DNA of 64,000 nucleotides, from contig JAYRFK010000052.1 of assembly GCA_041908445.1 (NCBI GenBank), forward strand, positions 1 through 64,000. The letters are read 5' to 3'. The notes under the pieces were generated by a model. The model was not told the origin of the DNA, searched no databases, and worked only from the letters and a program-made list of their open reading frames with translations. The stretch is from JAEUJM01 sp041908445 (GTDB lineage Bacteria > Actinomycetota > Acidimicrobiia > Acidimicrobiales > DATDAH01). A program made the translations under genes and the position numbers. Shown here one piece after another: positions 48,975-59,171 of this stretch (positions are counted from its first letter, which is position 1; every line of letters starts with the position of its first letter).

Positions 48975-49964
48975 GTGCCCGCCCCCTCCGATGCCCTCGT
49001 CGTGGACGTCCACCTCCGTCCCGACGACCTCGAGCGCGCCCTGCGCGCGGACGTGCAGGGCGGGTTGACCGCCACGCCCAAGGTCCTGCCCCCGAAGTGG
49101 TTCTACGACCACCGGGGCTCGGAGCTCTTCGACGAGATCACCCGGTTGGAGGAGTACTACCCGACCCGACGCGAGCGCGAGATCATCGACCGCGAGGCCG
49201 CGACCGTCGCCGCGTTCGGCGCCACCACCCTGGTGGAGCTCGGGTCGGGCACCTCCGAGAAGACCCGCCTGCTCCTCGACGCCATGGTCGCCGACGGCCT
49301 CCTGCGGCGCTACGTGCCCTTCGACGTCAGCGAGGCGTTCCTCCGCGAGTCCGCCGCGACCCTGGCGACCCAGTACCCGAGCCTCGAGGTCCAGGCGATC
49401 GTGGGCGACTTCGAGCGCCACCTCGATGCCCTGGCGGACCTGCCCACCGACGGCCCCCGCCTCGTCGCGTTCCTGGGCGGCACCATCGGCAACCTCGACC
49501 CCGCCCAGCGGGCGGAGTTCTTCGGGACCCTCCGCGGGGCGCTGCGCCCCGGCGACGGCCTGCTGCTCGGCACCGACCTCGTCAAGGACGCCGGCCGCCT
49601 GGTGCGGGCCTACGACGACGCCGCCGGGGTCACGGCCGCGTTCGACAAGAACGTGCTGGCGGTGATCAACCGGGCACTGCACGCCGACTTCGACCTCGAC
49701 GCCTTCGACCACGTGGCCCGGTGGGACGCCGAGGCCGAGTGGATCGAGATGCTGCTGCGCTCCCGCGTCGACCAGTGGGTGACGGTCGCGGACCTCGGGC
49801 TCGAGGTGCCGCTCGTCGCCGGCGAGGACATCCGCACCGAGATCAGTGCGAAGTTCCGGCGGACCGGCGTCGAGGCCGAGCTCGGCGGCGCCGGCTTCGA
49901 CCTGACGCGCTGGTGGACCGACGCCGCGGGCGACTTCGCCCTGAGCCTCAGCGTGGGTCGCTGA
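48975..49964 (+). CDS. egtD: Histidine N-alpha-methyltransferase
   Basis: 329 residues. SAM-binding motif LVELGSGTSEKTRLLL, upstream LPPKWFYDHRGSELFDEIT, VAFLGGTIGNLDP and GTDLVKDAGRLVRAYDDAAGVTAAFNKN-type segment (here FDKNVLAVINRAL) match EgtD. It trimethylates histidine to hercynine, the first committed step. Chosen GTG gives the family's N-terminus; the gap from egtC is 16 nt. It ends 3 bp before the stop of the convergent PLP-enzyme gene. Confidence 0.95.
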   Translation: MPAPSDALVVDVHLRPDDLERALRADVQGGLTATPKVLPPKWFYDHRGSELFDEITRLEEYYPTRREREIIDREAATVAAFGATTLVELGSGTSEKTRLLLDAMVADGLLRRYVPFDVSEAFLRESAATLATQYPSLEVQAIVGDFERHLDALADLPTDGPRLVAFLGGTIGNLDPAQRAEFFGTLRGALRPGDGLLLGTDLVKDAGRLVRAYDDAAGVTAAFDKNVLAVINRALHADFDLDAFDHVARWDAEAEWIEMLLRSRVDQWVTVADLGLEVPLVAGEDIRTEISAKFRRTGVEAELGGAGFDLTRWWTDAAGDFALSLSVGR

Positions 49965-49967
49965 CGT

Positions 49968-51161
49968 TCAGCGCCCGGGCCGCACGCTCAGGTCGGCCAC
50001 GGCGTCCACGAGGCGGTCGAGCTCCTGGTCCGTGTTGAAGTAGTGCACCGACGCGCGCACCATCTGATCGAGGCCACGGTCGGCGAGGTCCCAGCGGGCG
50101 CCGGTCACGGACGTGACCGACGTGTTGATCTGGCGCTCGCGCAGCGCCTGGCCGACGTCGGGTGAGGCCCAGCCCTCGATGGTGAAGGTGACGATGCCGC
50201 ACCGCCGCCGGCCGAGATCGTGCACCTCGACGCCGTGCAGCGCCTCCAGCCGGGCGCGGAGCCGGGCGGCGAGGTCGACCACCCGGGCCTCGATGGCCTC
50301 GAGCCCGATGTCGAGTGCGTAGTCGAGCGCGGCGACGAGCCCCAGCTTCGCCGCCAAACCCGTCTCCCAGAGCTCGTAGCGGCGGGCGTCGGGACGCACC
50401 TCGTAGCGGCGCTCGTCCGTCCAGGCCGCGCTGAAGAGGTCGAGCACCGGGGGCTCGATGCGGTCGCGAGCCCGGTCGGAGACCCAGAGGAAGCCGGTGC
50501 CCCGGGGCCCGCGGAGGAACTTGCGGCCGGTGGCGCACAGGACGTCGCAGCCGATGGCGGCCACGTCGACCGGCAGCTGGCCCACCGACTGGCAGGCGTC
50601 GAGCAGGAAGAGGGCATCCGAGCCCTGCAGGGCCGCACCCACCTCGGCCACGGGGTTCACGAGGCCGCCCTGGGTCGGCACGTGCACGACCGTCACGAGC
50701 TTGACCCGCTCGTCGAGCAGCCCCACCAGCGCCTCGACGTCGACCTGCCCGTGCTCGTCGTCGGGGATCACCTCGATCGTGGCGCCGGTGCGGGCGGCCA
50801 CCTGGAGCATGGCGATGACGTTGCTGGCGTACTCGGACTTGGACACCAGGATGCGGTCACCGGCGGCGAGGGGCACGCCGTAGAAGGCGACGTCCCAGGC
50901 CCGGGTGGCGCTGTCGGTGAAGGCGATCTGGTCCGACCGGCCGCCGACGAGCGCGGCGGCCACGTCGTAGAAGCGCCCGAGCTCGTCCGCCCGGATCGCC
51001 GCGGCCTCGTAGCCACCGGTTCGCGCCTCCAGCCAGAGGTGGTCGGTCTGCGCGTCGAGCACGGGCCGGGGCGGCAGGGACGACCCGGCGTTGTTGAAGT
51101 GGGTGACGTGAGCGACGCCCGGGGTGTCGTGACGCACCCGGGCCAGGTCGATGGCGGCCAT
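49968..51161 (-). CDS. Class V aminotransferase-fold PLP enzyme, EgtE-like candidate
   Basis: 397 residues. PLP-binding Lys214 in CATGRKFLRGPRGTGFLWV, LFLLDACQSVGQLPVDV and THFNNAGSSLPPRPVLDAQ near the start place it in the class V group that includes EgtE, the C-S lyase that finishes ergothioneine synthesis, and isopenicillin-N epimerase-like enzymes. In mycobacteria egtE follows egtD on the same strand; here it is convergent with a 3-bp gap, so cotranscription is impossible. EgtE function is plausible by context but unproven. Confidence 0.72.
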   Translation of the reverse strand: MAAIDLARVRHDTPGVAHVTHFNNAGSSLPPRPVLDAQTDHLWLEARTGGYEAAAIRADELGRFYDVAAALVGGRSDQIAFTDSATRAWDVAFYGVPLAAGDRILVSKSEYASNVIAMLQVAARTGATIEVIPDDEHGQVDVEALVGLLDERVKLVTVVHVPTQGGLVNPVAEVGAALQGSDALFLLDACQSVGQLPVDVAAIGCDVLCATGRKFLRGPRGTGFLWVSDRARDRIEPPVLDLFSAAWTDERRYEVRPDARRYELWETGLAAKLGLVAALDYALDIGLEAIEARVVDLAARLRARLEALHGVEVHDLGRRRCGIVTFTIEGWASPDVGQALRERQINTSVTSVTGARWDLADRGLDQMVRASVHYFNTDQELDRLVDAVADLSVRPGR

Positions 51162-51259
51162 GGCGGTTGTGTAGCAGCGGCCACCCGGGGACCGCTCTCA
51201 ATTCCCCCCGTGGAGGGCCGATGGATCAGCCAAGTGTCCTTCGAGCATCGAGGTAGCCC

Positions 51260-53086
51260 GTGCTCATCGTCGTCGTAGTGCTCGCCCTCGCGGCCATCGG
51301 CGCGGGCGTCTACGCGTTCCGCCAGCGGCAGGGCAAGGAGCAGCTCGAGGCCGAGCTCAACCAGCTCGCCCACCACGATCGCCTCACCGGCCTGCCCAAC
51401 CGGTCGGTGCTCGAGCCGTGGATCACCGAGTGCCTCGCCGCCTCACGCCGCCACTCCTCGCGCGCGGCGATCATGCTGATCGACCTCGACCGGTTCAAGC
51501 GCATCAACGACAGCTACGGCCCGAGCGTCGGCGACGAGCTGATGAAGGCCATCGTGGCCCGCCTCCGCACGGTGCTGCGCCCCCAGGACAAGCTCATCCG
51601 CACCACCGGCACCCAGTTCACGATGCTGTGCCCGGAGATGCCGGACTCGACCGCCGCCGAGCAGCTCGCTCGCCGGGTGATCGGCGCCATCCAGACCCCG
51701 TTCCAGGTCGAACAGGACCTCATCTCCTTGAACGCCTGCGTCGGCGCCACGGTGACCGACGAGCGCCTGAGCGACACCTCGTCCGTCCTCCTCGACGCCG
51801 AGGTGGCGCTGTACAAGGCCAAGGACGACGGCCCCGGCACCATCGCCATGTACGAGCAGTCGATGCACGCCCGGCTGACCCCCGCCAACGCCGGCAAGCG
51901 CCTCGAGGAGGCCCTCGCCCGGGGCGAGTTCCAGCTGCTCTACATGCCGATCATCTCCCTCGAGACCAACCGCATGACGGGCGTCGAGGCCCTGATCCGC
52001 TGGCTCGACCCCGAGCGCGGCCTCGTCAGCCCGTCCGAGTTCCTCCCCGCGATGGACGAGACCGGCCTCATCGTGCCCGTCGGCGAGTGGGTGCTGAACG
52101 AGGCGTGCCGCCAGGCCGTGCAGTGGCAGGAGGCGTACCCCGCCCTCGGCCCCATCGAGGTCACCGTGAACGTGTCGGCCCGCCAACTCGCCCAGAGCGA
52201 CTTCCTCGACGTGCTCACCGAGGCCCTCCGGATGCCCGAGGGGGTGCGCCCGCCCCAGCTGTGCCTCGAGATCTCGGAGGCGGCGCTGCGCGACGACCTC
52301 GAGACTGCGTGGACCATGCTCCGCCAGGCCAAGGAGCTGGGCGTCACCCTCGCCCTCGACGACTTCGGCACGGGGTCATCGTCGATCAAGTCGGTGCGGA
52401 CCTTCCGCTCCGACGTGCTCAAGATCGACCGCGAGTTCGTGAAGGGCCTCGGCATGGCCGCCGAGGACACCGCCATCGTCCAGATGATGATCGCCCTCGG
52501 CAAGGAGCTCGGCATGGTCACCGTGGCCGAGGGGATCGAGACCACCCAGCAGCTCGAGGCCCTGCGCCGCCTGGACTGCAAGCGGGGCCAGGGCTACCTG
52601 TTCGGCCACCCGGTGCCCCCGCAGGTGATCGAGGACATGCTCTACGACATCGCCACCACCCGGGCCCAGCCCATGGTGCCGAGCACCACGAACCTGCCCC
52701 AGCGGGGCCAGCCGGCGGCCGGCCCGGCCGAGGTGCTGCTCCCCGAGGGCATTCAGCCCGCTCCCACCGGCCTGCCCGCGGGCACCGCCGCCGAGATCCC
52801 CGCCCACTCCCCCGCCGCGTGGCCCGGGAGCGAGACCGAGGTCGCCGCCGCGGCCGCCGCCGCCGGCCGCGCCGCCCTCGCAGCGCGCGCCGCAGCCGCG
52901 GCCCCCGCCGCTCCCGGCGCCCCGGCCGACGCCCCGCCCGCCGGCGCCATCCACCTCGACGCCCCCCGGCCCCACCAGCCGCAGCCCCTCATGTCGCCCC
53001 GCCGCCCCGGCGTCGCCCCCGCCACGGGCACCGTGGTCCCCCCGGTCAGCCGCGTCCCGCGGCGCCGCTCCGAGCTCGCCAGCTAG
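51260..53086 (+). CDS. Degenerate GGDEF plus EAL c-di-GMP phosphodiesterase
   Basis: 608 residues. One N-terminal helix (1-20), then a GGDEF domain (about 36-200) where the signature is TGTQF (116-120), so cyclase activity is unlikely. The EAL domain (about 213-460) keeps its catalytic set: Glu243 of EALIRW, Asn304 (NVSARQL), Glu337 (LEISEAAL), Asp367/Asp368 (LALDDFGTG), Lys388, Glu424 (VAEGIET) and Gln444. Hydrolysis of c-di-GMP to pGpG is expected. A Pro/Ala-rich tail of about 130 residues follows. GTG start, GAGG upstream. Confidence 0.9.
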   Translation: MLIVVVVLALAAIGAGVYAFRQRQGKEQLEAELNQLAHHDRLTGLPNRSVLEPWITECLAASRRHSSRAAIMLIDLDRFKRINDSYGPSVGDELMKAIVARLRTVLRPQDKLIRTTGTQFTMLCPEMPDSTAAEQLARRVIGAIQTPFQVEQDLISLNACVGATVTDERLSDTSSVLLDAEVALYKAKDDGPGTIAMYEQSMHARLTPANAGKRLEEALARGEFQLLYMPIISLETNRMTGVEALIRWLDPERGLVSPSEFLPAMDETGLIVPVGEWVLNEACRQAVQWQEAYPALGPIEVTVNVSARQLAQSDFLDVLTEALRMPEGVRPPQLCLEISEAALRDDLETAWTMLRQAKELGVTLALDDFGTGSSSIKSVRTFRSDVLKIDREFVKGLGMAAEDTAIVQMMIALGKELGMVTVAEGIETTQQLEALRRLDCKRGQGYLFGHPVPPQVIEDMLYDIATTRAQPMVPSTTNLPQRGQPAAGPAEVLLPEGIQPAPTGLPAGTAAEIPAHSPAAWPGSETEVAAAAAAAGRAALAARAAAAAPAAPGAPADAPPAGAIHLDAPRPHQPQPLMSPRRPGVAPATGTVVPPVSRVPRRRSELAS

Positions 53087-53107
53087 CGGCAGCGGGCCCG
53101 CACCGGG

Positions 53108-53866
53108 TCAGCCGGGCTTGGGGCGGGTGCCGGCACGCTCCATGCCGGCCTCGAGCTCGGCGATGACGGTCTCGATGACCTTGACGCGGGCGTAGCGCTT
53201 CGACTCGGCCTCGATGACGTGCCAGCGGTGGCGGTGGCGGTCGGTGCGGTCGAGCATGACGTCGACCGCCTCCGTGTACTGATCCCACTTCTCGCGGTTG
53301 CGGAGGTCCTCGTCGGTCAGCTTCCAGCTCTTCAGCGGGTCGTCCTTGCGGCGCTCGAAGCGGTGGAGCTGCTCGTCCGGGGACAGGTGCAGCCAGAGCT
53401 TCACGAGGACCATGCCCTCGTCGGCGAGGGCCGACTCGAACTCGACGATCTGGTCGTAGCTGCGGTCGACCTCGTCGGCGGTGGCGAAGCCCTCGACCCG
53501 CTCGACGAGCACCCGGCCGTACCAGGAGCGGTCGAGCACGGCCATGCCGCCCCAGCCGGGCAGCACCGGCCAGAAGCGCCAGAGGAAGTGGTGGCGGAGC
53601 TCGTCGGGGGTCGGTGCCGCGAACTGCGACACCCGGACGTGGCGGGGGTCGAGGCTGGCGACGAGCCGCTTGATGGCGCCGCCCTTGCCGGAGGCGTCCC
53701 AGCCCTCGAAGAGCACGCACAGCGGCGGGCCCAGCTCGCCGTTGCCGATCTGGCCCCCGCACTGCAGCCGCAGGCGCAGCAGCTTCTCCTGCGCGGCCTC
53801 GAGGCGCGCGGCCTCCTCCTCCCGGCTGAGCTTCAGCGAGAGGTCGACGTCGTCGAGGCGACCCAT
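53108..53866 (-). CDS. ppk2: Polyphosphate kinase 2 family protein
   Basis: 252 residues. Walker A FEGWDASGKGGAIKRL (Lys61), FLWRFWPVLPGWGGMAVLDRSWYGRVLVERVEG with the Walker B Asp, and RRKDDPLKSWKLTDEDLRNREKWDQY lid region are diagnostic. PPK2 enzymes use polyphosphate to phosphorylate nucleoside mono- or diphosphates. Its ATG overlaps the aminotransferase stop (TGATG), so it is in an operon with that gene; the functional reason is not obvious. Confidence 0.92.
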   Translation of the reverse strand: MGRLDDVDLSLKLSREEEAARLEAAQEKLLRLRLQCGGQIGNGELGPPLCVLFEGWDASGKGGAIKRLVASLDPRHVRVSQFAAPTPDELRHHFLWRFWPVLPGWGGMAVLDRSWYGRVLVERVEGFATADEVDRSYDQIVEFESALADEGMVLVKLWLHLSPDEQLHRFERRKDDPLKSWKLTDEDLRNREKWDQYTEAVDVMLDRTDRHRHRWHVIEAESKRYARVKVIETVIAELEAGMERAGTRPKPG

Positions 53867-55086
53867 CAGCGGACCGCCCGCTCGAGCACGTCCACGCAGC
53901 GGTCGAGCTGCTCGTCGGTGATCACGAGGGGCGGGCAGAAGGTCAGGTGGTTGGGGGGCACGGCCCGCACGATCACCCCGTCGGCCCGCATGGCGTCACG
54001 GACCGTGGCGACGTCCTTGCCCTCCCCCAGGCTGACCGCCCAGACCGCGCCCTCGCCCCGCACCTCGGCGACGAGGCCGTCGGCCTCGAGGGCCCGCAGG
54101 CCGGAGCTGAGGCGCAGGCCGATGCGCTCGGCCGCCGGCAACAGCTCCTCGCGCTCGGTGATGGCCATGGACTCGAGGCCGGCCACGCAGCACGCCGGGT
54201 GCCCCGAGTAGGTGTGGCCGTGGCGCAGGAGGAAGTCGGGGGTGGACTCGAGCGGCTCGCGCACCGCGGGCCCGACGACGACGCCGCCGAGGGGCAGGTA
54301 GCCCGAGCTCACGCCCTTGGCGAAGGTGATGAGGTCCGGGCGGATGCCGAAGTGGGCCGTGCCGAACCACTGGCCGAGCCGGCCGAAGCCGGTGATGACC
54401 TCGTCGGCGATGAGGTAGGCGCCGTGCTGGTCGCACAGGCGGCGCAGCCCCTCGAGGTAGCCCGGCGCCGGCGGGAACACGCCACCGGCGCCCTGCACCG
54501 GCTCGGCGATGACCGCCGCGATCTCGTCACCCTGCTGCGCGAACAGCGTGGCCATGGCCTCGAGGTCGTTGTTGGGGACGGTGAGGTGGCCCGGGACGAG
54601 CGCGCCGTAGCCGGCCTGGTTCGCGGGCAGGCCCTGGGCGGACATGCCGCCATAGGTGACGCCGTGGTAGGCGAGGTCGCGGCTGACCACGAGGTGCTTC
54701 TCGGGGTGGCCGGCGAGGCCCTGCGCCAACCGGGCCAGCTTGAGGGCGGTGTCGACCGCCTCGGAGCCCGACGAGGTCAGGAAGACCCGGGCGCCCTCGA
54801 ACGGCGCACGAGCGGCGATCTCGGCCGTCAGGCGCTCGGCCGGCTCGTTGGTGAACGGGTCGAAGCAGTGGTACGCCGCGAGGGTGCGCAGCTGCTCGGC
54901 GATGGCGTCCGCGATCTCGGCCCGACCGTGGCCGACGTTGCAGTACCAGAGGCTGGCCATGGCGTCGACGTAGCGGTTCCCGACGTCGTCCCAGACCTCC
55001 GCGCCCTCGCCCCCGACGATGGTGACGAAGCCCGACTCGTCCTTGGCCGGTGGGGCGAAGGGGTGCAGGAACGGGGAGAGCGCCAT
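53866..55086 (-). CDS. Class III omega-aminotransferase
   Basis: 406 residues. PLP Lys257 in TFAKGVSSGYLPLGG, LTSSGSEAVDTALKLAR, VIAEPVQGAGGVFPP and IADEVITGFGRLG are class III hallmarks. Such enzymes transaminate amines (putrescine, GABA, taurine, beta-alanine) to aldehydes. With the nearby aldehyde dehydrogenase and PuuB-like oxidase, amine catabolism is likely; exact substrate is unknown. TAGCGT (55093-55098, minus strand) six bases before the ATG marks a leaderless promoter inside an inverted repeat. Confidence 0.9.
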   Translation of the reverse strand: MALSPFLHPFAPPAKDESGFVTIVGGEGAEVWDDVGNRYVDAMASLWYCNVGHGRAEIADAIAEQLRTLAAYHCFDPFTNEPAERLTAEIAARAPFEGARVFLTSSGSEAVDTALKLARLAQGLAGHPEKHLVVSRDLAYHGVTYGGMSAQGLPANQAGYGALVPGHLTVPNNDLEAMATLFAQQGDEIAAVIAEPVQGAGGVFPPAPGYLEGLRRLCDQHGAYLIADEVITGFGRLGQWFGTAHFGIRPDLITFAKGVSSGYLPLGGVVVGPAVREPLESTPDFLLRHGHTYSGHPACCVAGLESMAITEREELLPAAERIGLRLSSGLRALEADGLVAEVRGEGAVWAVSLGEGKDVATVRDAMRADGVIVRAVPPNHLTFCPPLVITDEQLDRCVDVLERAVR

Positions 55087-55157
55087 GTCCCGACGCTAGT
55101 CCGCGCCTGTCACCCCGGGGTCCGGCGCGGCGCCGCCCGGCGGGCCCGCGTCGGGAC
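55087..55157. repeat. 10-bp inverted repeat bounding an intergenic region
   Basis: GTCCCGACGC (55087-55096) and GCGTCGGGAC (55148-55157) are perfect inverted copies at the two ends of the gap between the aldehyde dehydrogenase stop and the aminotransferase ATG, with a GC-rich loop that could itself fold. A transcript reading through would form a long hairpin ending at the ATG; it could end upstream transcripts or mask initiation. The inner copy contains the -10-like TAGCGT region of the aminotransferase. Confidence 0.5.
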
Positions 55158-56593
55158 TAGCCCTGGAGGACCACGAGGCGGCGCTCGGTCATCTCCTGCA
55201 CGGCGTACGGCGGGCCCTCACGGGTGTTGCCCGAGTCGCGGACGCCGCCGTACGGCATGTGGTCGGCCCGCCACGTCGGCACCTCGTTGACGAGCACGCC
55301 TCCGAAGTCGAGCACGTGGCCGGCTTCGAGGGCCCGGCCCACGTCCCGGGTGAACACCCCCGCCTGCAGGCCGTAGCGGGTGTCGTTGGCCAGCCGCAGC
55401 GCCTCGTGCCAGTCGTCGTAGACCGCCACGCCCACGACGGGCCCGAAGACCTCGGTGTTGCACACCTTCATGTCGGGCAGCACGCCGGTCAGCACGGTCG
55501 GCGCCAGCACGCCCCCCTCGACCTCGCCACCACAGCGCACCTCGGCGCCCTCGGCCACGGCCTCGCGGATCCACGACTCGACCCGGTCGGTCTCGCCCGG
55601 GTTGATGAGGGCGCTCACGTCGGTGGCGTCGTTGAGCGGGTCGCCCACGGTGAGGCCGGACACGCCGGCGACCAGCGCGCCGACGAAGTCGTCGGCGACG
55701 TCGCGGTGCACGAAGACCCGCTGCACCGAGATGCACGACTGGCCGGCGTGGGAGAACCCCGCGACCGTGATCTTCTGGGCGGCGGCCGCCCAGTCGCCGT
55801 CGGGCTCGATGATGACCGGGGCGTTGTTGCCGAGCTCGAGACTGACGCGCTTGCGCGGCGCCCGGGCCCGGATCCCCCACCCGACGTCGGGCGAGCCGGT
55901 GAAGGTGATCATGGCCACGTCGTCGTGGGTGACGAGGTGGTCGGCGACGCGCCCCGAGCACGTGACGACGTTGATCCAGCCGGGCTCGAGGCCGCACTCC
56001 TCGACCAGCAGCTCGACGAGGGCGACCGCGGTGAGCGGGGTGGCCGACGCCGGCTTGAGCACGACGGGGCACCCGGCGGCGATGGCCGGGGCGAGCTTGT
56101 GGGCCACGAGGTTGAGCGGGAAGTTGAACGGGCTGATCGCGCCGACCACGCCGATCGGCACCCGCTGGACGATGCCGAGCTTGCCCACGCCGGCGCTGCT
56201 GGCGTCGAGGGGCACCACCTCGCCCGCGAAGGACCGGGCGGTGGCCGCGGCGAAGCGGAAGGTGTCGACGGCGCGGGCCGCTTCCACCCGCGCGGTCTTG
56301 ATGGGCTTGGCCGCCTCCGACGCGACGAGGCGGGCGAAGCGCTCCTGGTTCGACGGCTCCGCCAGGAGGGCCGCGGCGCGGTCGAGCACGGCGGCCCGCT
56401 CGTGGGCGGGCGGGGCGCCCTCGCGGTGGCGGGCGAGCGCGACCGCCACGGCGCGGTCCAGGTCGGCGGTCGTGCCCGCGGGGACCCGGCCGAGCTCGTG
56501 GCCGTCGTAGGGGGACGTGACGACGATGACGTCGTCGTCCGAGGCCGCCCCCACCCGCTCGTCACCGATCCGGAACGGCGTGATCTCGCTCAT
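55157..56593 (-). CDS. Aldehyde dehydrogenase
   Basis: 478 residues. Nucleophile Cys287 in SHAGQSCISVQRV, general base Glu253 in LELGNNAPV, and cofactor segments SPFNFPLNLVAHK and TFTGSPDVGWG are present. GQSCISVQRV and LELGNNAP place it near the lactaldehyde/succinate-semialdehyde/sulfoacetaldehyde dehydrogenase group. It would oxidise the aldehyde produced by the adjacent aminotransferase. TAGCCT (56600-56605, minus strand) six bases upstream of the ATG indicates a leaderless start. Divergent from the PuuB-like gene. Confidence 0.9.
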   Translation of the reverse strand: MSEITPFRIGDERVGAASDDDVIVVTSPYDGHELGRVPAGTTADLDRAVAVALARHREGAPPAHERAAVLDRAAALLAEPSNQERFARLVASEAAKPIKTARVEAARAVDTFRFAAATARSFAGEVVPLDASSAGVGKLGIVQRVPIGVVGAISPFNFPLNLVAHKLAPAIAAGCPVVLKPASATPLTAVALVELLVEECGLEPGWINVVTCSGRVADHLVTHDDVAMITFTGSPDVGWGIRARAPRKRVSLELGNNAPVIIEPDGDWAAAAQKITVAGFSHAGQSCISVQRVFVHRDVADDFVGALVAGVSGLTVGDPLNDATDVSALINPGETDRVESWIREAVAEGAEVRCGGEVEGGVLAPTVLTGVLPDMKVCNTEVFGPVVGVAVYDDWHEALRLANDTRYGLQAGVFTRDVGRALEAGHVLDFGGVLVNEVPTWRADHMPYGGVRDSGNTREGPPYAVQEMTERRLVVLQG

Positions 56594-56604
56594 GCGCGGA
56601 GGCT

Positions 56605-56657
56605 ACCGGCGGGGCGTCGGCCCCTGCCGCCGCTCTCGCCGCGACGATCCCGCCGGT
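56605..56657. promoter_or_regulatory. Inverted repeat in the divergent aldehyde dehydrogenase/oxidase promoter region
   Basis: ACCGGCGGG (56605-56613) and CCCGCCGGT (56649-56657) are perfect inverted copies. The first adjoins the -10 of the aldehyde dehydrogenase (TAGCCT); the second adjoins that of the oxidase (TACCGT, 56658-56663). A regulator binding both, with looping, could coordinate the pair; chance is also possible in GC-rich DNA. Confidence 0.35.
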
Positions 56658-56670
56658 TACCGTCGTGATC

Positions 56671-57948
<1,278 letters not shown>

Positions 57949-58074
57949 GGAGCGCGCCCACGATCTGCGGTCGTATCCCCACGTCGCGTGGTGTGTCTGA
58001 CCCGGTACACCACTCTGCGTGGTCAGTCAAACTCGGGGTGTAGTTTTCGGTGGCACTGGGGTAGAGTCCGCGAC

Positions 58075-59058
58075 GTGGCTCCGCGCAGCACCCCCGAGCA
58101 CGGCCCGTTCGGCCACCTGCGGCGTGCCGCCGCCCTCGGGGGCGCGGTCCTGCTCGTGGCCCTGAGCGCCAGCACCGCGGTGGCCCTCGCCGACGACCAG
58201 GCCCCGGTCGACCCCGCGGCCGTGCCCACGACGCTGGTGCGCCCCGGCGACGACCCGGCCACGACCGCCCCGCCGGCCACCGAGCCCCCCACGACCGAGC
58301 CGCCCACGACGGCCCCGCCGGCCACCGAGCCCCCCACGACCGAGCCGCCGACCACGGCCCCGCCGGCCACCGAGCCCCCCACGACCGAGCCCCCCACGAC
58401 CGAGCCGCCCACGACGCCGCCGACCTGGCGGGTGGGTCACGGCCACGGCGTGATCGCCGACGGCGACGGTTGTGGCAACGGCAACGGGAACAACGGCAAC
58501 GGGAACAACGGCAACGGGAACGGCAACAAGGAGGACGGCGACGAGCACTGCCGCCCGGGCGCGATCGAGCCCCGACCGCCGACCACCTCGACCACCGAGC
58601 CGCCCACCACGACCACGACGGACGCCCCCACGCCGACGACCGTGGGAGGGAGCGTGGACGTCCCGGGCGACGACGCCACCGGGTCCGGCGGGGGCGCCAC
58701 CGGCGGCGGCACCACGGCCGGCAACGGCACGGCCACGGGTACCGCGTCCGCCCCCGCCCCCGCCCCGGCGGCCACCGGCGGCACGGGCGCGACCGCCACG
58801 GCGGCCACCGGCGGCGCCGACGCGGCCACGCTGGCGACGGACGCTCCCGCCGCACCCACCACGACCGCGATCGACCCGTTCGGCCGCAGCCCCCTCGTGG
58901 ACGGCGAGGACCTCACCGCCGCCGACCGCATCACCCCCCTGCCGCCCTTCACCGACCGACTGTGGGCCGCCCTGCCCCTCGGCCTGGTCCTGGGCCTGGC
59001 CCTCGTGGGCGTCGCCCTCGCGGCCGTGCGCATCGCCCGCCTGGGCCTGACGCCCTGA
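58075..59058 (+). CDS. Thr/Pro-rich surface protein with tandem repeats
   Basis: 327 residues. Signal or anchor helix (about 17-39), then three copies of the 15-residue unit TTAPPATEPPTTEPP (63-107), an Asn/Gly-rich stretch with two Cys (CGNGNGNNGNGNNGNGNGN, then HCRPG), Thr/Pro and Gly/Ala-rich segments, and a C-terminal helix (about 297-318) followed by Arg. It is probably an extended, perhaps glycosylated, cell-surface stalk; no catalytic domain. GTG start with TAGAGT (58062-58067) seven bases upstream. An AAACT-N8-AGTTT inverted repeat lies around 58029-58046. Confidence 0.75.
   Translation: MAPRSTPEHGPFGHLRRAAALGGAVLLVALSASTAVALADDQAPVDPAAVPTTLVRPGDDPATTAPPATEPPTTEPPTTAPPATEPPTTEPPTTAPPATEPPTTEPPTTEPPTTPPTWRVGHGHGVIADGDGCGNGNGNNGNGNNGNGNGNKEDGDEHCRPGAIEPRPPTTSTTEPPTTTTTDAPTPTTVGGSVDVPGDDATGSGGGATGGGTTAGNGTATGTASAPAPAPAATGGTGATATAATGGADAATLATDAPAAPTTTAIDPFGRSPLVDGEDLTAADRITPLPPFTDRLWAALPLGLVLGLALVGVALAAVRIARLGLTP
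58261..58395 (+). repeat. Three tandem 45-bp repeats in the surface-protein gene
   Basis: Three 45-bp units each encode TTAPPATEPPTTEPP and are followed by a partial unit. Differences between copies are few, so copy number may vary between strains by slippage or recombination. Confidence 0.8.
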
Positions 59059-59151
59059 CGCCCTGACGCGCTCACGCCCTGACGGCCCGGCCTGCGGGAC
59101 GGCCGAACGCCTGACCGGCCGAGCGCCTCGACGGCGGGCGACCGACGGGAC

Positions 59152-59170
59152 GAGGAGGAGGAGGAGGAGG
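59152..59170 (+). repeat. GAG trinucleotide run
   Basis: About six GAG units lie just beyond the stop of the diguanylate cyclase gene, in a 113-bp gap (59059-59171) that also contains repeated CGCCCTGACG-like words. No gene is seen in the gap. Possibly a replication-slippage tract; significance unclear. Confidence 0.6.
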
Positions 59171-59171
59171 C

